Made by a program: the position numbers and the translations under genes. From Orbilia blumenaviensis (lineage: Eukaryota; Ascomycota; Orbiliomycetes; Orbiliales; Orbiliaceae): a stretch of 64,000 nucleotides of DNA. Location: assembly GCA_036872755.1 (NCBI GenBank), contig JAVHNS010000003.1:2542001-2606000 (forward strand), in the 5' to 3' direction. The notes beneath the pieces were generated by a model. The model searched no databases, was not told the DNA's origin, and worked only from the letters and a program-made list of their open reading frames with translations. Shown here in pieces: positions 1 to 13,568 of the stretch (the first letter of the stretch is position 1; every line of letters starts with the position of its first letter).

Positions 1-206
1 ATATTTAATACATTTTATTTACTATTTTTATTTATTAAATCTAATATTTCCTTATTAAAAATTATATTATTTAATATTTTTATATTTAATTTAATTTATT
101 TTAAAAAAATAATTTAAATATTTTAAATTAAGAATATAATTAATTAAAGAACATTAGGCTATTTTAGGAATTTCTTATTTAGGAAATACCTGGGACAGGT
201 GTAACA
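1..206 (+). repeat. 3' end of a family A LTR (element A0, cut by window edge)
   Basis: This stretch matches the last part of the A LTRs at 841-1394, 10729-11283 and 56269-56835. It ends in the characteristic GGGACAGGTGTAACA. It retains C and G in its last 60 bases, so it is less mutated than the copies at 1130-1394 and 46730-46970. The rest of the element lies outside the window to the left. Confidence 0.8.
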
Positions 207-295
207 TAATCAAATTAAAAAAAATATTTTAATTTCTTTTTTTAATAATAAATAATTAATATTATATTATTATAAATTATAGAATAATTATCTAC
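207..295. other. AT-rich spacer between two A LTRs in tail-to-tail orientation
   Basis: A short AT-only stretch separates the + strand A LTR end at 206 from the minus-strand A LTR that begins at 296. Nothing recognisable is seen in it. Confidence 0.5.
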
Positions 296-840
296 TGTTA
301 TACCTATCCCAGGTATTTCCCAAATAGGAAACTCCTAAAATAGCCTAATATTTTTTAACTAATTATATTCTTAATTTAAAATATTTAAATTATTTTTTTA
401 AAATAAACTAAATAAAATATAAAAATATTAAATAATATAATTTTTAATAAGAATATACTAAATTCAATAAATAAAAATAATAAACAAAATATATTAAATA
501 TTAATAAATTAATTAATAAAATTTAAAAAAAAATCTTAAAATTATTATTATTTAAAAATTCTTATATATATAAATGTTATCTATATAAATATAAATTATT
601 TATAAATTTAAATATTATATATTTAAGAAAATATTATATACACATAACACATGAAACTATATATAATATTTTTTATATAATTTATTTTAAAAATTATAGT
701 ATTAATATAATATAATTTATTTTATTTTTTTTAATATAATTTTTTTTTATTAAATATTTATAATAAAAATCATTTTAATATAAAAAATAGTATATAAAAA
801 TAAATTTATATTTAATATATTAAAATATATTTAATATAAT
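296..840 (-). repeat. 3' LTR of inverted element A3, main part (split by A1)
   Basis: Read on the minus strand this is a family A LTR from about base 12 to its end. The terminal TGTTATACCTATCCCAGG at 296 is the reverse complement of the A LTR 3' end. The first 16 LTR bases are missing here but are found at 11284-11299, on the far side of element A1. Both pieces carry the same five bases (ATAAT at 836-840 and 11284-11288), the target duplication made when A1 inserted. The right half has lost almost all C and G. Confidence 0.85.
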
Positions 841-1394
841 TATCACGGCCAGCCATACTAGGTATATCCTGGCGTGTTAAACATAAGCTTGTTTAACTTT
901 AGGTTCAGTTTATAAATTAAATTTATAGTATAAATATTTAAAAAACAAATTTAAAAATAAATTAAACTAAAATCAGATTATTTACAAATATATTATTTCA
1001 ATAATATATTTAATTATTAAATTTACTTAACATATTAAATAAACAAAAACATATTTAATACCATTTTAACACTTAATACTTATATCTATAAACAATTTAT
1101 ATTTATATAAATAGTATTTATGTATATAAAAATTTTTAAATGATAACAATTTTAAAATTCTTTTTTAAATTTTATTAATCAATTTATTAATATTTAATAT
1201 ATTTTATTTATTATTTTTATTCATTAAATTTAATATATTCTTATTAAAAATTATATTATTTAATATTTTTATATTTAATTTAATTTATTTTAAAAAAATA
1301 ATTTAAATATTTTAAATTAAAAATATAATTAATTAAAAAATATTAAATTATTTTAAAAATTTTTTATTTAAAAAATATTTAAAATAAATATAAT
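841..1394 (+). repeat. A1 5' LTR
   Basis: It begins TATCACGGCCAGCC, where the canonical TGTCACGG has one G-to-A change, and keeps its C and G for about 70 bases. It then becomes almost pure A and T and ends AAATATAATA, the mutated form of GGTGTAACA. The mutation load therefore rises along a single LTR. Confidence 0.82.
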
Positions 1395-1756
1395 ATTTTA
1401 ATTAATTTAATTTTTAATAATAAAACAAAAATTATATATTAAATAATAATAATAATAAATATTATAATTTTTATAAAGTATTTTATAAATTAAAAAAAAT
1501 AAAATTTTTAAAAAATAAAAATTCAATTATAATAAGAATAAAATAAAAAAGTTTTTTATAAAAAAAATTAACTTTAAATTTAAAAAATTAAAAATATGTA
1601 GTAATAATCAATAATTTATTTAAATTAAAAAACATTAAAAACATTAATATTATAATTATTAATTAATTAATAATTAAAAATAGTATAAAAAAAAATAATT
1701 TGAAAATATAATAATTAATATAATAAAATTTTTAAATATATAAAACCTAATTACTA
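1395..1756 (+). other. A1 internal region, 5' part (AT-rich, no gene)
   Basis: This is AT-rich retrotransposon interior downstream of the 5' LTR. A primer-binding site should lie right after 1394, but all C and G there are gone and no tRNA match can be recognised. No open frame is convincing. Confidence 0.6.
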
Positions 1757-2513
1757 TGCCCGACTGCGTTGCAAAAAGGTTAAAGTTGAACCTCCACACA
1801 AAAACGCGATCCATACCAAATCTGGCAAAAAATATGTTGTTTTTAGCCAACTTAAAGAAAAAATTTTTTGAAATTTTACCATATAAATTTGTATAGCATT
1901 TTGAAAGTCTTAACATTATTTTGAAGTCTTAACAAAAAATTGCTAAAAAAATTGCAAAATTGAATTCAGAATTTATACTCACCGTTTTTGTTTCTTTGAG
2001 TCTTTGTCTCTAGAATTTTAATATAATTTTCTTTAATTATTTATTTAGCTTTTCACAAGTTGCTGCATGTCTATTTTCATTTTTTCTATTTTTTTTATTT
2101 TTTTTAATTTTGTTACTTTTAATAAAAATCAAATCATATAATAATTTTCAAAATTAAAACTATTTTTATTTAATTTTTATTTAATTTTTATTTAATTTAA
2201 TTTAGTTTTTATATGCAAAATGGTTATGTGACACACATTAAAATGATGTTACTAAATTTTTAAAATTATATTAAATTAAAATAAAATTAAATAAAAATCA
2301 AATAAAAATAGTTTTGATTTTGAAAATTGTCACATAATCACATACAAAAGTAACATCAAAATTATATTAATTATTATATTAATTATTATATTAATTATTA
2401 CATTAATTATTATATTATTTATTATATTAAATATTATATTTGTTATTATATTAGTTTTTATTTATAATCAAGATGCGGCAGTTGGGTTTGAGTGTTGTGC
2501 AGTAGTCTCCTAG
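1757..2513 (+). mobile_element. C1: Helitron-like non-autonomous element
   Basis: The element starts TGCCCGACTGC directly after A and ends CTCCTAG directly before T, with no flanking duplication. The subterminal block GCGGCAGTTGGG near the 3' end is an inverted copy of the 5' CCCGACTGC. The 3' palindrome before CTAG has decayed to GTTGTGCAG. An AT microsatellite lies before the 3' block. Changes from the family consensus in the first third are mainly G-to-A (GCAAAAAGG for GCAGGAGGG). There is no helicase or Rep gene. It is 757 bp, the same length as C2. Confidence 0.85.
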
Positions 2514-3885
2514 TTAAAAAATTTAAAACATAATTATAAATTTTAAAAATAGAGTTTAAATAACAATTAAATAATAAAATCAATAAATTTACAAAACAAT
2601 AAATAAAATATAAAAGTTTTAAAATAAATTATAATAAAAAAAAAAAAAAAATTAATATTAACAAAATATTTAAAATTAAAAATTTAATAAAATATTTTAA
2701 TAAATTTAAAAAAATTAATTATTTTTTTTATTAATTTTTAATTTATTTTAAAATATAAAATAATAAATTTTTAAATAATAAAATTAAAGTTATTTTTATA
2801 AAAATATATTTAAAAAATTTAATTTTTTAAATATTTATTAATTATAATAATTACTATATTAAAAATAAAATTAATTTTAATATTTATATTTTTAAAATTA
2901 TCATAAATTATAAAAACTTTATTATACTTTTTAAATAATAATACAAAAAAAATAATAAAATTAATAAAATTTATAAAAATTTTAAAAAATTTAAATAAAT
3001 TAATTTAATTTATAAATATTTTTATAAATTTAATTAAATTATTTTTTTTATTAAATAAGATAAATTTAATATTATTTATTAAAAAAAAAAAAATTAAAAT
3101 TAAATTTAAAAATTTAAGTTTTTTTTAGAAAATAATAATTTGGAAAATTTTTAAAATATATAAAAATGTAGAAGATAATTATTAAAATTAATAATATTTA
3201 TTAATATAATAAATATAATTAAAAAAAAAAATTTTTATAATTATAATTTTAAAAAAAATAAAAATAAAAAAAAATATTTTAAAATTAAAATAAAAAAAAT
3301 AAAAATTAATATAATTTAATATAATTATTTATATAATAAAAAATTTAAAAAATTAAAATTTAATAATTTTATTTATTATAATTATAATAAATTTAAATAT
3401 ATTATTAAAAATTATAAAAAATTATAATAAAATAATATATTTTAATAATATAAAAATATTAAATTTATAAATATTAATTTTTTATTACCATTTACTATAA
3501 AAAAAATTTAGATAATATATTAATTTATTTTTTAAAAAATTAAATAATTTTAATAATAAATTTTTAAATAAGTTTTAAATTATTTAATTATTTTTAATTA
3601 ATTTATGAATATTTTTAAATTTATTATTTAAAAAAAAAAAATTAAATTTAAAATTATTTTAATTATTTATAATTTAATTTTTTAAAAATATTATTAATTT
3701 TAAAATAATTTAATATTTAAAATTTATTTAAATTATAAAAAATGTTTTAATAAATAATTTATTTAAAAATATATATTTAAAAAAATTTATTATATTTATT
3801 TAATTTATATTAATTTTATATTATAAAATTTTAAAATTTATTTATAATTTATTAATGTAGTAAAAGATTTTTTTATTAAAATAAA
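2514..3885 (+). other. A1 internal region between C1 and C2 (AT-rich, no gene)
   Basis: This is degraded retrotransposon interior, collinear with A2 from about 48462 onward. Nothing coding survives; G and C occur only as scattered single bases. Confidence 0.65.
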
Positions 3886-4642
3886 TGCCCGACTGCGTTG
3901 CAGGAGGGTTAAAGTTGAACCTTTGTGTGAGAACGCGATCCATACTAAATCTGGTAAAAAATATATTGTTTTTAGCCGACTTAAAGAAAAAATTTTTTGA
4001 AATTTTGCTATATAAATTTGTATGGCATTTTGAAAGTCTTGACATTATTTTGAAGTTTTGGTAAAAAGTTGTTAAGAAAATTGCAAAATTGAGTTCAGAA
4101 TTTATACTCACCATTTTTGTTTTTTTAAGTTTTTATCTTTAGAATTTTAATATGATTTTCTTTAATTATTTATTTAACTTTTTACAAGTTACTATATGTC
4201 TATTTTCATTTTTTCTATTTTTTTTATTTTTTTTAATTTTGTTACTTTTAATAAAAATCAAATCATATAATAATTTTCAAAATTAAAACTATTTTTATTT
4301 AATTTTTATTTAATTTTTATTTAATTTAATTTAGTTTTTATATGCAAAATGGTTATGTGACACACATTAAAATGATGTTACTAAATTTTTAAAATTATAT
4401 TAAATTAAAATAAAATTAAATAAAAATCAAATAAAAATAGTTTTGATTTTGAAAATTGTCACATAATCACATACAAAAGTAACATCAAAATTATATTAAT
4501 TATTATATTAATTATTATATTAATTATTACATTAATTATTATATTATTTATTATATTAAATATTATATTTGTTATTATATTAGTTTTTATTTATAATCAA
4601 GATGCGGCAGTTGGGTTTGAGTGTTGTGCAGTAGCCTCCTAG
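3886..4642 (+). mobile_element. C2: Helitron-like element with exact empty site in A2
   Basis: It has the same ends as C1 (TGCCCGACTGC...CCTAG) between A3885 and T4643. Joining the flanks gives AAAATAAA|TTTATTATT, which occurs uninterrupted in A2 near 49765-49785. The insertion therefore made no target duplication and removed no base. The second half is virtually identical to C1. In the first half C2 carries mostly C-to-T changes (CCTTTGTGTGAG) where C1 carries G-to-A (CCTCCACACAAA). Confidence 0.9.
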
Positions 4643-7600
4643 TTTATTATTTATTTATAATTAAATTTTTTATAAATAAAAAAATTTTTTTATAAAATAT
4701 TTAAATAATAAAAAAAAAATTTATAAATTTTTTTCTTTTAGTTTTTTAACTATATTTTACAAAAATTAAAATAATAATAAAATTTTTATTTTTAAAATTT
4801 ATGTTAATAATATAATTTTTATAAAATTTAAAAAAAAACAAATTTAATATATAAATTATTAATAAAAAATTTATAATTAATATAATAATTACAACCATAT
4901 AATTTAAAATTAATTAAATTTTAAATATTTAAATTATTATATTATTTTTATTATTAAATATATTAAATATAAATATATTAAAAATTGAAAATAGTTTTTT
5001 TTTAAAAAATATTAAAATATTTTTTTTTATATTAATAATAATTTTTATAAAATTAATTTTATAAAAAATTGGGAAATTTATTATAAAAAAATTAAAAATA
5101 TTAATTTTTTTTTTATTTATAAATAAATTAATAAAATTAAATATATTATTTTAAAATATTAAGAAATTATTTTTAATTATTATTTATATAAAAATTAATT
5201 TTTTAATACAAAATTATATAATTATATTTTTTACTTTTGTAATTTTTATTATAATAATTAGAATTTTTATATTAAAAACTTCAATTATATCTAAATTATC
5301 TTTTACAATAATAATTAATTTTTTAAATATTAAAAATATTTTTATTAATATTTTTTTTTATTATTATTTAATAATTTATTGATTAAAATATATATATTAT
5401 TATATTTAATATTGATTTTTTAAAAAAAATTAATAAATATTATTAAAAAAATAAATATTATTTTATTATTAATATTAAATATATTATTAAATATAACTTA
5501 ATTAAAAAATAAATCAAAAATATTAATTTTATAATAAACTAATTATATACTTATTTTATAAAAAATATAATTTTTATATTAATTACATTTAAAAATATAT
5601 TATTTTTATTAAAAATCTTTATATATTAAAAATTAAATTTAATATGTAAAATATAAAATAATAATATATGTATTATTAAAATCTTATTTTTAATAATTGA
5701 TTTAATTTTTAATATTATTTTTAAAAACTTTATTTAAATAATAAATAAAATAATTTTACTTTATTTTATTATTAACTAAAAATTTTTAATTTTAAATAAA
5801 AATATTTTAAAAAAAATTTTGATAAATATTAATATATTAATTTAATTAAATTTAATAATATTTATAAAAAAATAAATATAAAACAAAAAAATTAAATAAA
5901 TTTTAAAATTTAATGTTGTTTAAAAAATCTAAATTATATATTATTAAAAATAAATTATTTAAATAATTTTTTTTATAATTAATTAAAAATTATTTTTTTT
6001 TATTAATTAATATTAATAAAAATTTTAGTATATTTTTATTAAATTATAAAATAAAAAATTTATTTATTTATTTTAAAATTATTAAAAAATTTAATTTATT
6101 TTATATTTAAAAATTTCAAAAAATATATATTATTACTTTTAATAATAACTTTTTTAAAATAATTATTTACAAAATTATTTTTATATTTTTTATAAATAAA
6201 CATTTGGAAATAATTATAATGGATATTTTAGAAATTTTTTATAAATTAGTTTTTAGATTTTCTTAATTAAAAAAACATAATTTAAATATTAATTAAAAAA
6301 TTTATCATTTTAAATTTTTAAGATATGATTGTAAAAAAATTTATTTTAAAATTTAATTAAATAATTAATTTTTAAAAAAAATTTATTACTAATTTATTTA
6401 ATATATGTTATAAAAAGAAATTAATAATTGTTTTTGAAATAAATTTTATTTTATAAAGCATATTTTTTTTAAAATATAAAAAATTAATAAAAAAAAAAAG
6501 AAAATTTTAAATTAAATTTTTAAAAATAATAAATTAATTTTTTAATTTTTAAATAAATAAGATTTTTTATTAAAAATTAATTAATTTATATATTATATTT
6601 TTTTAAAAAAAAAAATTTAATTAAAATTTTTATTTATATATATATATATAAAAAAAAAATTATAATTTTATAAAAATATATTAATAAAAATTTTTATAAT
6701 GGATTTATTTAACCTTCTAACTTATTTATAAAATATTTTATATTATTTATATTAAAACCAAATAAAAAATTATAAATATATATTAATTATAAAAGTTTAA
6801 ATAATATTATAATCAAAAATATTAGATTTTTATTATTAATAAACAAATTTTTTAATTATTTAATAAATATAAATTATTTTATTAAATTAAATATTATTAA
6901 TATTTATTATAATATTAAAATAAATTTAAAAAAAAAATAAAAAACAATTTTTCAATATTATTATAATTTATTTAAATATTTAATTATATTATTTAAATTA
7001 ATTAATATATTTATTTTTTTTTAAATTTTTATAAATTATATATTTTAAAAATATATAAATATTATTTGTATTATTTATTTAAATAACATTTTAATTTTTA
7101 ACAAAATACTAAAAAAACATAAAAAAAATATTAACATAATATTAAAATTTTTTTAAAATTATAATTTATATATAATATTAAATAAATTAAAATTTATTAT
7201 TACTAAATATAAATTTTTAAAAATCATAATTATTTTAAATAAACTTAAAATAAATTTAAAAAAAATTTAAATTATTTAAAATTAATTTTTTTTTTAAAAA
7301 TATTAAAAAAATACAATTATTTCTTAAACTTTATAATTATTATTAATAATTTATTCAAAAATATAATTTTATATTAACAACACTTTTCAAATTTATTAAA
7401 AAATAATTAAAATTTAAAATAATATTTAAAAAAATTTAAATCTTTAAAATTCTTAAAAAATCTTTCACTTTTATTTTTATTTTTAAATTTTATAATTTAA
7501 AATTATTTATTAAAATTAAAATTAATATTTCTATAATAACACAAAAAACTTACTTATTTTAATTTCATAAAAATAAATAATAATATTTTATTATTTATAT

Positions 7601-10600
7601 TTTTTATAAATTTAATATAACATAATTATAATATATTATTTATAATAAAAAATTAATAATTATTATAAAAATATATTAAAAATAATATATTTATTTTTAA
7701 AATAAAAAATTTTTTACTATTTTATTTAATTATAAAAGTTTTATTTATTTTTTAATTACAAAAAAATTTAATAAATAATAAATTTAATAATAAAAATTCT
7801 TTAATAAATATAATATAAAGATAATATATTTTAAAAAAAAAAAATATTTTTATAAATATAATAAATAAAAAATCAAACCTTATCAAAAATATTAAATTTA
7901 ATAAAAAAATAATTTTCAAATATAATAATATTAATAAATTTTTAAATTTAATAAAACATAATATTAAAAATAATCTTTAATAAAAAATCTTTAAAATTTA
8001 TAAACAAAATTTTATTATATAATAAATTTTAAAAAAAGAAAATATATTTTTTTATTTTAAATTAATTAATAAAATTATTATATTTTAAAATTTATTTTAT
8101 ATTTTAATTAAAAAATTTTAAGAAAAATTTATTTTTTTATATTATAATTATTTAGTTTATGGTTATTTAAAAATTAATTATATTTAAAAATTTATTATAA
8201 AAATTTATTTTTAATTTTAAATAAAAAAACAAATTAAAAAATATATTAAAATTTATAATTTTTATTATAAAAATAAATTTAATTAATATAAATTTTATAA
8301 AGTTCTTTAACTATATAATGTACCAAATATATTTTTTAAAATTATTTTATTAATAAATTATATAATAAAATATTAATTATTATAAATAAATTAATAAAAA
8401 TTATTATTTTTATTTTATAAAATAATTAATAAAAAATTAAAAAATTATAATAACTTTATTATAATTATATTTTTTTTAAATATAAAATTTAATAAAAATA
8501 TATTTTTAATTATAATTCTTTTTTTATAAATAAATATTAACAATCAATTATAAATTAAATTAATATTAAATTAAATATTATAATTAAAAATAATATTTAA
8601 ACAAATAAAATTTTTAAAAAATTTATTTTTAGAAATTTTTTAATTATATTTAAAATAATTAAATATTTTTTTATTTATAATAAAATTTATTTATAATATT
8701 TTTTAATATTTAATTATTAAATATATTTTATATAAAATATTAAAAAAATAAATATTTAAAATTATTCTTTTTTTTTATATTAAAAAAAATTATTCTTAAA
8801 ATTAAAAAACATATAAAATTAATAAAAAATATTTCTAATATTCTTATGAAAAATTTTTAATTTTTATAAAAAAAAATAAACCACTACTACAATAAATAAT
8901 CAAAAAATTTTTAAATTTTAAAAAAAAAAATAAAACATATTTATTTATATAAAATTTAAAAATCAAATATTTTAATAAAAAATTTAATTTTTAAAAATTT
9001 AATTTATATATAATTAAAAAAAAAATTTAAAAAATATTATTTTAAATTGAATATATTTAAATTAATATAAATATATAAAATATTTTATATTTTAATTTTA
9101 AAATTTTTTTTTTTAAAATTTAGAAAAAATTTGAATAAAATCAAAATTAAATATAATAATTATATAAAATATAAAATTAAAAAAATTTTTAATAAATTTA
9201 ACAACAATAATAAATATTTTATTCATTAAACTATTTTTTACAAACCAAAAAATAATTTTTAATAATTAAAAAAAAATATTTTATTATAAATTATATAAAA
9301 TTATTTTAAAAACAAAAATTTATTTTATTAATTTAATATTTCTATATTTAAATAAAAATAAAAAAAACTTAAAAAAAATAAAAATTAATATATTTTATAA
9401 ATTTTTAATTTATAAAAATATAAATTTTTTTATTTAATTAATTTTTATATTTACAAATTTTTTTTATAAATATTTATTTTTATAAACATATAATTTAAAT
9501 AAATATTTATAATATTATTTATTTAATTAATTTTTAATTTTTTTTAAATATTTTATTTTTTTAATTAATAAAATCTTATATTTTAATAGTATTAATAAAC
9601 AATTATACAAAAATTATATTAATAAAATAATATTATAAATTATTAAAATTAATAATTTAATATAAATTATAATAAAATAACGAAACATAATTTAATTTAA
9701 AAATAAAAAATTATAAATATATAACAAAAAACTAATTAATATTAAAAAATACTTTAAATAAAATTTTTTATAAAAAATTTAAAATAATTTTTATTTTATT
9801 TAATGGAAAAATTGATAATATTTATTAAAATATTATAAAAAAAATTAATTATTTTATTAAATACTAATAAATTTTTATTAATTTTTTTTTTAATAATTAA
9901 ATTATTTTTAAATAATATATTATTTTTAATAATTTTTTATGCTTTATAAAAAAAAAATTTACAATATTTGCATATAATTACTAATACTTTAACTAATTAA
10001 TATTTAAATTTAATCACAATTATATTAAATTTAATTAAAAATTTTAAAAATTTTACCTAATTTTTAATAATTTTTTAATATACTACTTTATAATAAATAG
10101 AAGTTTTTTTTAATTTTTTAAATTTTTTATCTCAAATTTTTATAATATAATTTATTAAAAATTTTAAATTAAAATTTATATAAAATAAAAAAAAATAAAA
10201 ATTATTTATACAAAATTATATTATATCTTCTTATTTAATTTTGTTAATAACAAATTTTATATTTAATAATATTTTTCAATATAATATAATTATAATCATT
10301 TTTTTTACAAAAAAAACATACACTTATAATAAAAATATTTTTTAATTTAAAATATTTAAAAAAAATATTTTATTTTTATTTCATAATAATATAATTTTTT
10401 TAATTTTTTAATAAAAATAAATAATTAATTTCATTACATAATTAAGAAATAAAATAAAATAAAAATGTTTAATTATATAAATTAAAAAATATTTTATAAT
10501 TTAAAGTTTTAAAATTTAATTATAATATAAATTATAATTATTTATATTTAATTTTACTTATATAAATATATAATATAATTATAAAAAATTATATCTTTAA

Positions 10601-10728
10601 ACATATAATTTCTTATATATAAATTTTTTTTAAATAATTTTTTTATATAATAAAATTTATAAATAAATTTTATATAAAAATTTTATATTAAATTTTATTA
10701 TATTTCTTTTTTATAAAAAAAAAAATAA
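4643..10728 (+). other. A1 internal region, main part (AT-rich, no gene)
   Basis: About 6 kb of degraded gag-pol territory with no surviving frame. It is collinear with A2 (about 49780-54684 and 55645-56268), and its reverse complement matches A3. Positions 5505-5620 and 6190-6290 correspond to the less mutated patch of A2 at 50560-50830. That comparison shows which C and G were lost here and that A2 lacks roughly 0.5 kb present in A1. Confidence 0.75.
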
Positions 10729-11283
10729 TATTATAATTAATTATATTAAATATATCCTAATATATCAAACATAAACCCATTTAACTCTAAATTCAATTTA
10801 TAAATTAAATTTATAATATAAATATTTAAAAAATAAATTTAAAAATAAATTAAATTAAAATTAAATTATTTATAAATATATTATTCCAATAATATATTTG
10901 ATTATTAAATTTATTTAATATATTAAATAAATAAAAACACACTTAATGTTATTTTAATATTTAATATTTATATTTATAGATAATTTATATTTATATAAAT
11001 AGTGTTTATATATATAAAAACTTTTAAATAATAATAGTTTTAGGATTTTTTTTTAAATTTTATTAATTAATTTATTAATATTTAATATATTTTATTTATT
11101 ATTTTTATTTATTAAATTTAGTATATTTTTATTAGGAGTTATACTATTTAATATTTTTATATTTAATTTAATTTATTTTAAAAAAATAATCTAAATATTT
11201 TAAATTAAGAATATAATTAATCAAAAAATATTAAGCTGTTTTAAGAATTTCTTATTTGGGGAATACCCGGGACAGATGTAACA
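10729..11283 (+). repeat. A1 3' LTR
   Basis: The start TATTATAATTAATTATATT is the fully mutated form of TGTCACGGCCAGCCATACT at 46404. The end GAATACCCGGGACAGATGTA+ACA is little changed. It is 555 bp long against 554 bp for the 5' LTR. The mutation gradient is the reverse of the 5' LTR, where the start is preserved and the end is destroyed. Confidence 0.85.
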
Positions 11284-13568
11284 ATAATTAATTATAATAT
11301 TTTTTTTTTATATATAAAAAATTTAGATAAAAAATTTTTATATAAAATTTATTTATAAAATTTTATTATATAAGAAAATTATTTAAAAAAATTTTATATA
11401 TAAGAAATTATATGTTTAAAAATATAATTCTTTATAATTATATTATATATTTATATAAATAAAATTAAATATAAATAATTATAATTTATATTATAATTAA
11501 ATCTTAAAATTTAAATTATAAAATATTTTTTTATATAAATAAATATTAAATTTTTTATTTTAATTATATAATAAAATATAATTTAAAAATTTAAAAAAAA
11601 ATCAGAAAATTATATTTAAATAAAATAAAAAAAGGTTATTTTTCTTAAATAATTTAAGTTAAAAAATTTAAAAATTATAATTTTATGTTTATATTATATC
11701 ATAAACAATTATATTTATATTATATTAAAAAAAAATATTAAATATAAAATTTATTATAAATAAAATCAAATAAAAAAATCAAATAAAAAAAATAAAAAAA
11801 ATATAATATAAATTTTTATAAATAATTTTTGTTTTTTTTTTTACTTTATAAAATATTTTTAATTTAAAATCTTTAGTAAATTATATTGTAGAAATTTAAA
11901 ACAAAAAATTCAAAAAATTAGAAAAAACTTTTATTTAATATAAAATAATATATCAAAAAATTATCAAAAATTAAATAAAATTTATAAAATTTTTAATTAA
12001 ATTTAATATTATTATAATTAAATTAAAATATTAATTTATTAAAATTTTAATAATTATATAAAAATATCAAAAATCTTTTTTTTATAAAAAATAAAAAATT
12101 ATAAAAAATAATATAATATTTAAAAATAATTTAATTATTAAAAATAAAATTAATGAAAATTAATTAATATTTAATAAAATATTTAACTTTTTTTACAACA
12201 TTTTAATAAATATAATAAATTTTTCTGTTAAATAAAATAAAAATTATTTTATATTTTTTATAAAAATTTTTTTTTAAAATACTATTTAAAACTTTAATTA
12301 ATTTCCTATCATATATTTATAATTTTTTATTTTTAAATCAAATTATACTTTATTATTTTACTATAATTCACACTAAATTATTAATTTTCATAATTTATAA
12401 TATTATAATTTTTATATAATTACTTACTTATTAACACTATTAAAATATAAAATTTTATTAATTAAAAAAATAAAATATTTAGAAAAAATTAAAAAATAAT
12501 TAAATAAATAACACCATAAATATTTATTCAAATCATATATCTATAAAAATAAATATTTATAAAAAAAATTTGTAAATATAAAAATTAATTAAATAAAAAA
12601 AATTATATTTTAATAAATTAAAAATCTATAAAATATATTAATTTCCATTTTTTTTAAATCTTCCTTATTTTTATTTAAATATAAAAATATTAAATTAATA
12701 AAATAAATTTTTATTTTTAAAATAATTTTATATAATTTATAATAAAATATTTTTTTTAATTTATAAAAAACAATTTAATAAACAAAATATTTATTATCAC
12801 TATTAAATCCATCAAAAAAATTTTTAATTTTATATTTTATATAATTATTATATTTAATTTTAATTTTATTTAAATTTTTAAAATTAAAACATAAAATACT
12901 TTATATATTTATATTAATTTAAATAGATTAAATTTAAAATAATATTTTCTAATTTTTTTTTTAATTATATATAAATTAAATTTTTAAAAATTAAATTTTT
13001 TATTAAAATATTTAATTTTTAAATTTTATATAAATAAATATATTTTATCTTTTTTTTTAAAATTTAAAACTTTTTTTTATTATTTATTATAATAATAATT
13101 TATTTTCTTTTATAAAAATTAAAAATTTTTTATAAGAATATTATAAATATTTTTTATTAATTTTATATATTTTTTGATTTTAAAAATAATTTCTTTCAAT
13201 GTAAAAAAAAAAAAAAAATTTTTAAATATCTATTTTTTCAATACTTTATATAAAATATATTTAATATTAATTTAATTTATAATTAATTACTAATATTTGC
13301 TTATAAAAAAAATCATAATTAAAAATATATTTTTATTAAGTTTTATATTTAAAAAAAATATAATTGTAATAAATTTATTATAATTTTTTAATTTTTTATT
13401 AACTATTCCATAAAATAAAAATAATAATTTTTATTAATTTATTTATAATAACTAATATTTTATTATATAATTTATTAATAAAAGAATTTTATATTAAAAA
13501 CATTTTTTACATAAAATTATAAATAATAATTTTAAAAAATATATTTAATACATTATATAATTAAAAAA
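11284..13568 (-). mobile_element. A3: inverted family A element, first internal segment
   Basis: Bases 11284-11299 are the first 16 bases of an inverted A LTR and include the ATAAT duplication. From 11300 the sequence is the reverse complement of A1's interior just upstream of its 3' LTR (for example 11300-11560 mirrors 10470-10728). The mirror continues to 13568, which corresponds to about 8305 in A1. With A1 it forms a very long inverted repeat, which is accidental: two copies of one family in opposite directions. It is interrupted at 13569 by B1 and resumes at 22167. Confidence 0.85.

Larger units (their letters stand above)
841..11283 (+). mobile_element. A1: complete family A LTR retrotransposon, RIP-degraded
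   Basis: The element is bounded by direct LTRs at 841-1394 and 10729-11283 and by a perfect 5-bp target duplication ATAAT. It sits inside the 3' LTR of the inverted element A3. Removing the two family C insertions leaves about 8.9 kb, a normal length for a Gypsy or Copia element. No gag-pol frame survives: nearly every C and G has become T or A, giving stops everywhere. The superfamily cannot be told from the sequence. The internal part is collinear with element A2 (46404-56835) and, inverted, with A3. Confidence 0.85.

Noticed and set aside
8305..13568. Giant palindrome as a single functional element
   Set aside because: The two arms are separate copies of family A in opposite orientation, explained by insertion of A1 into A3 with a target duplication.
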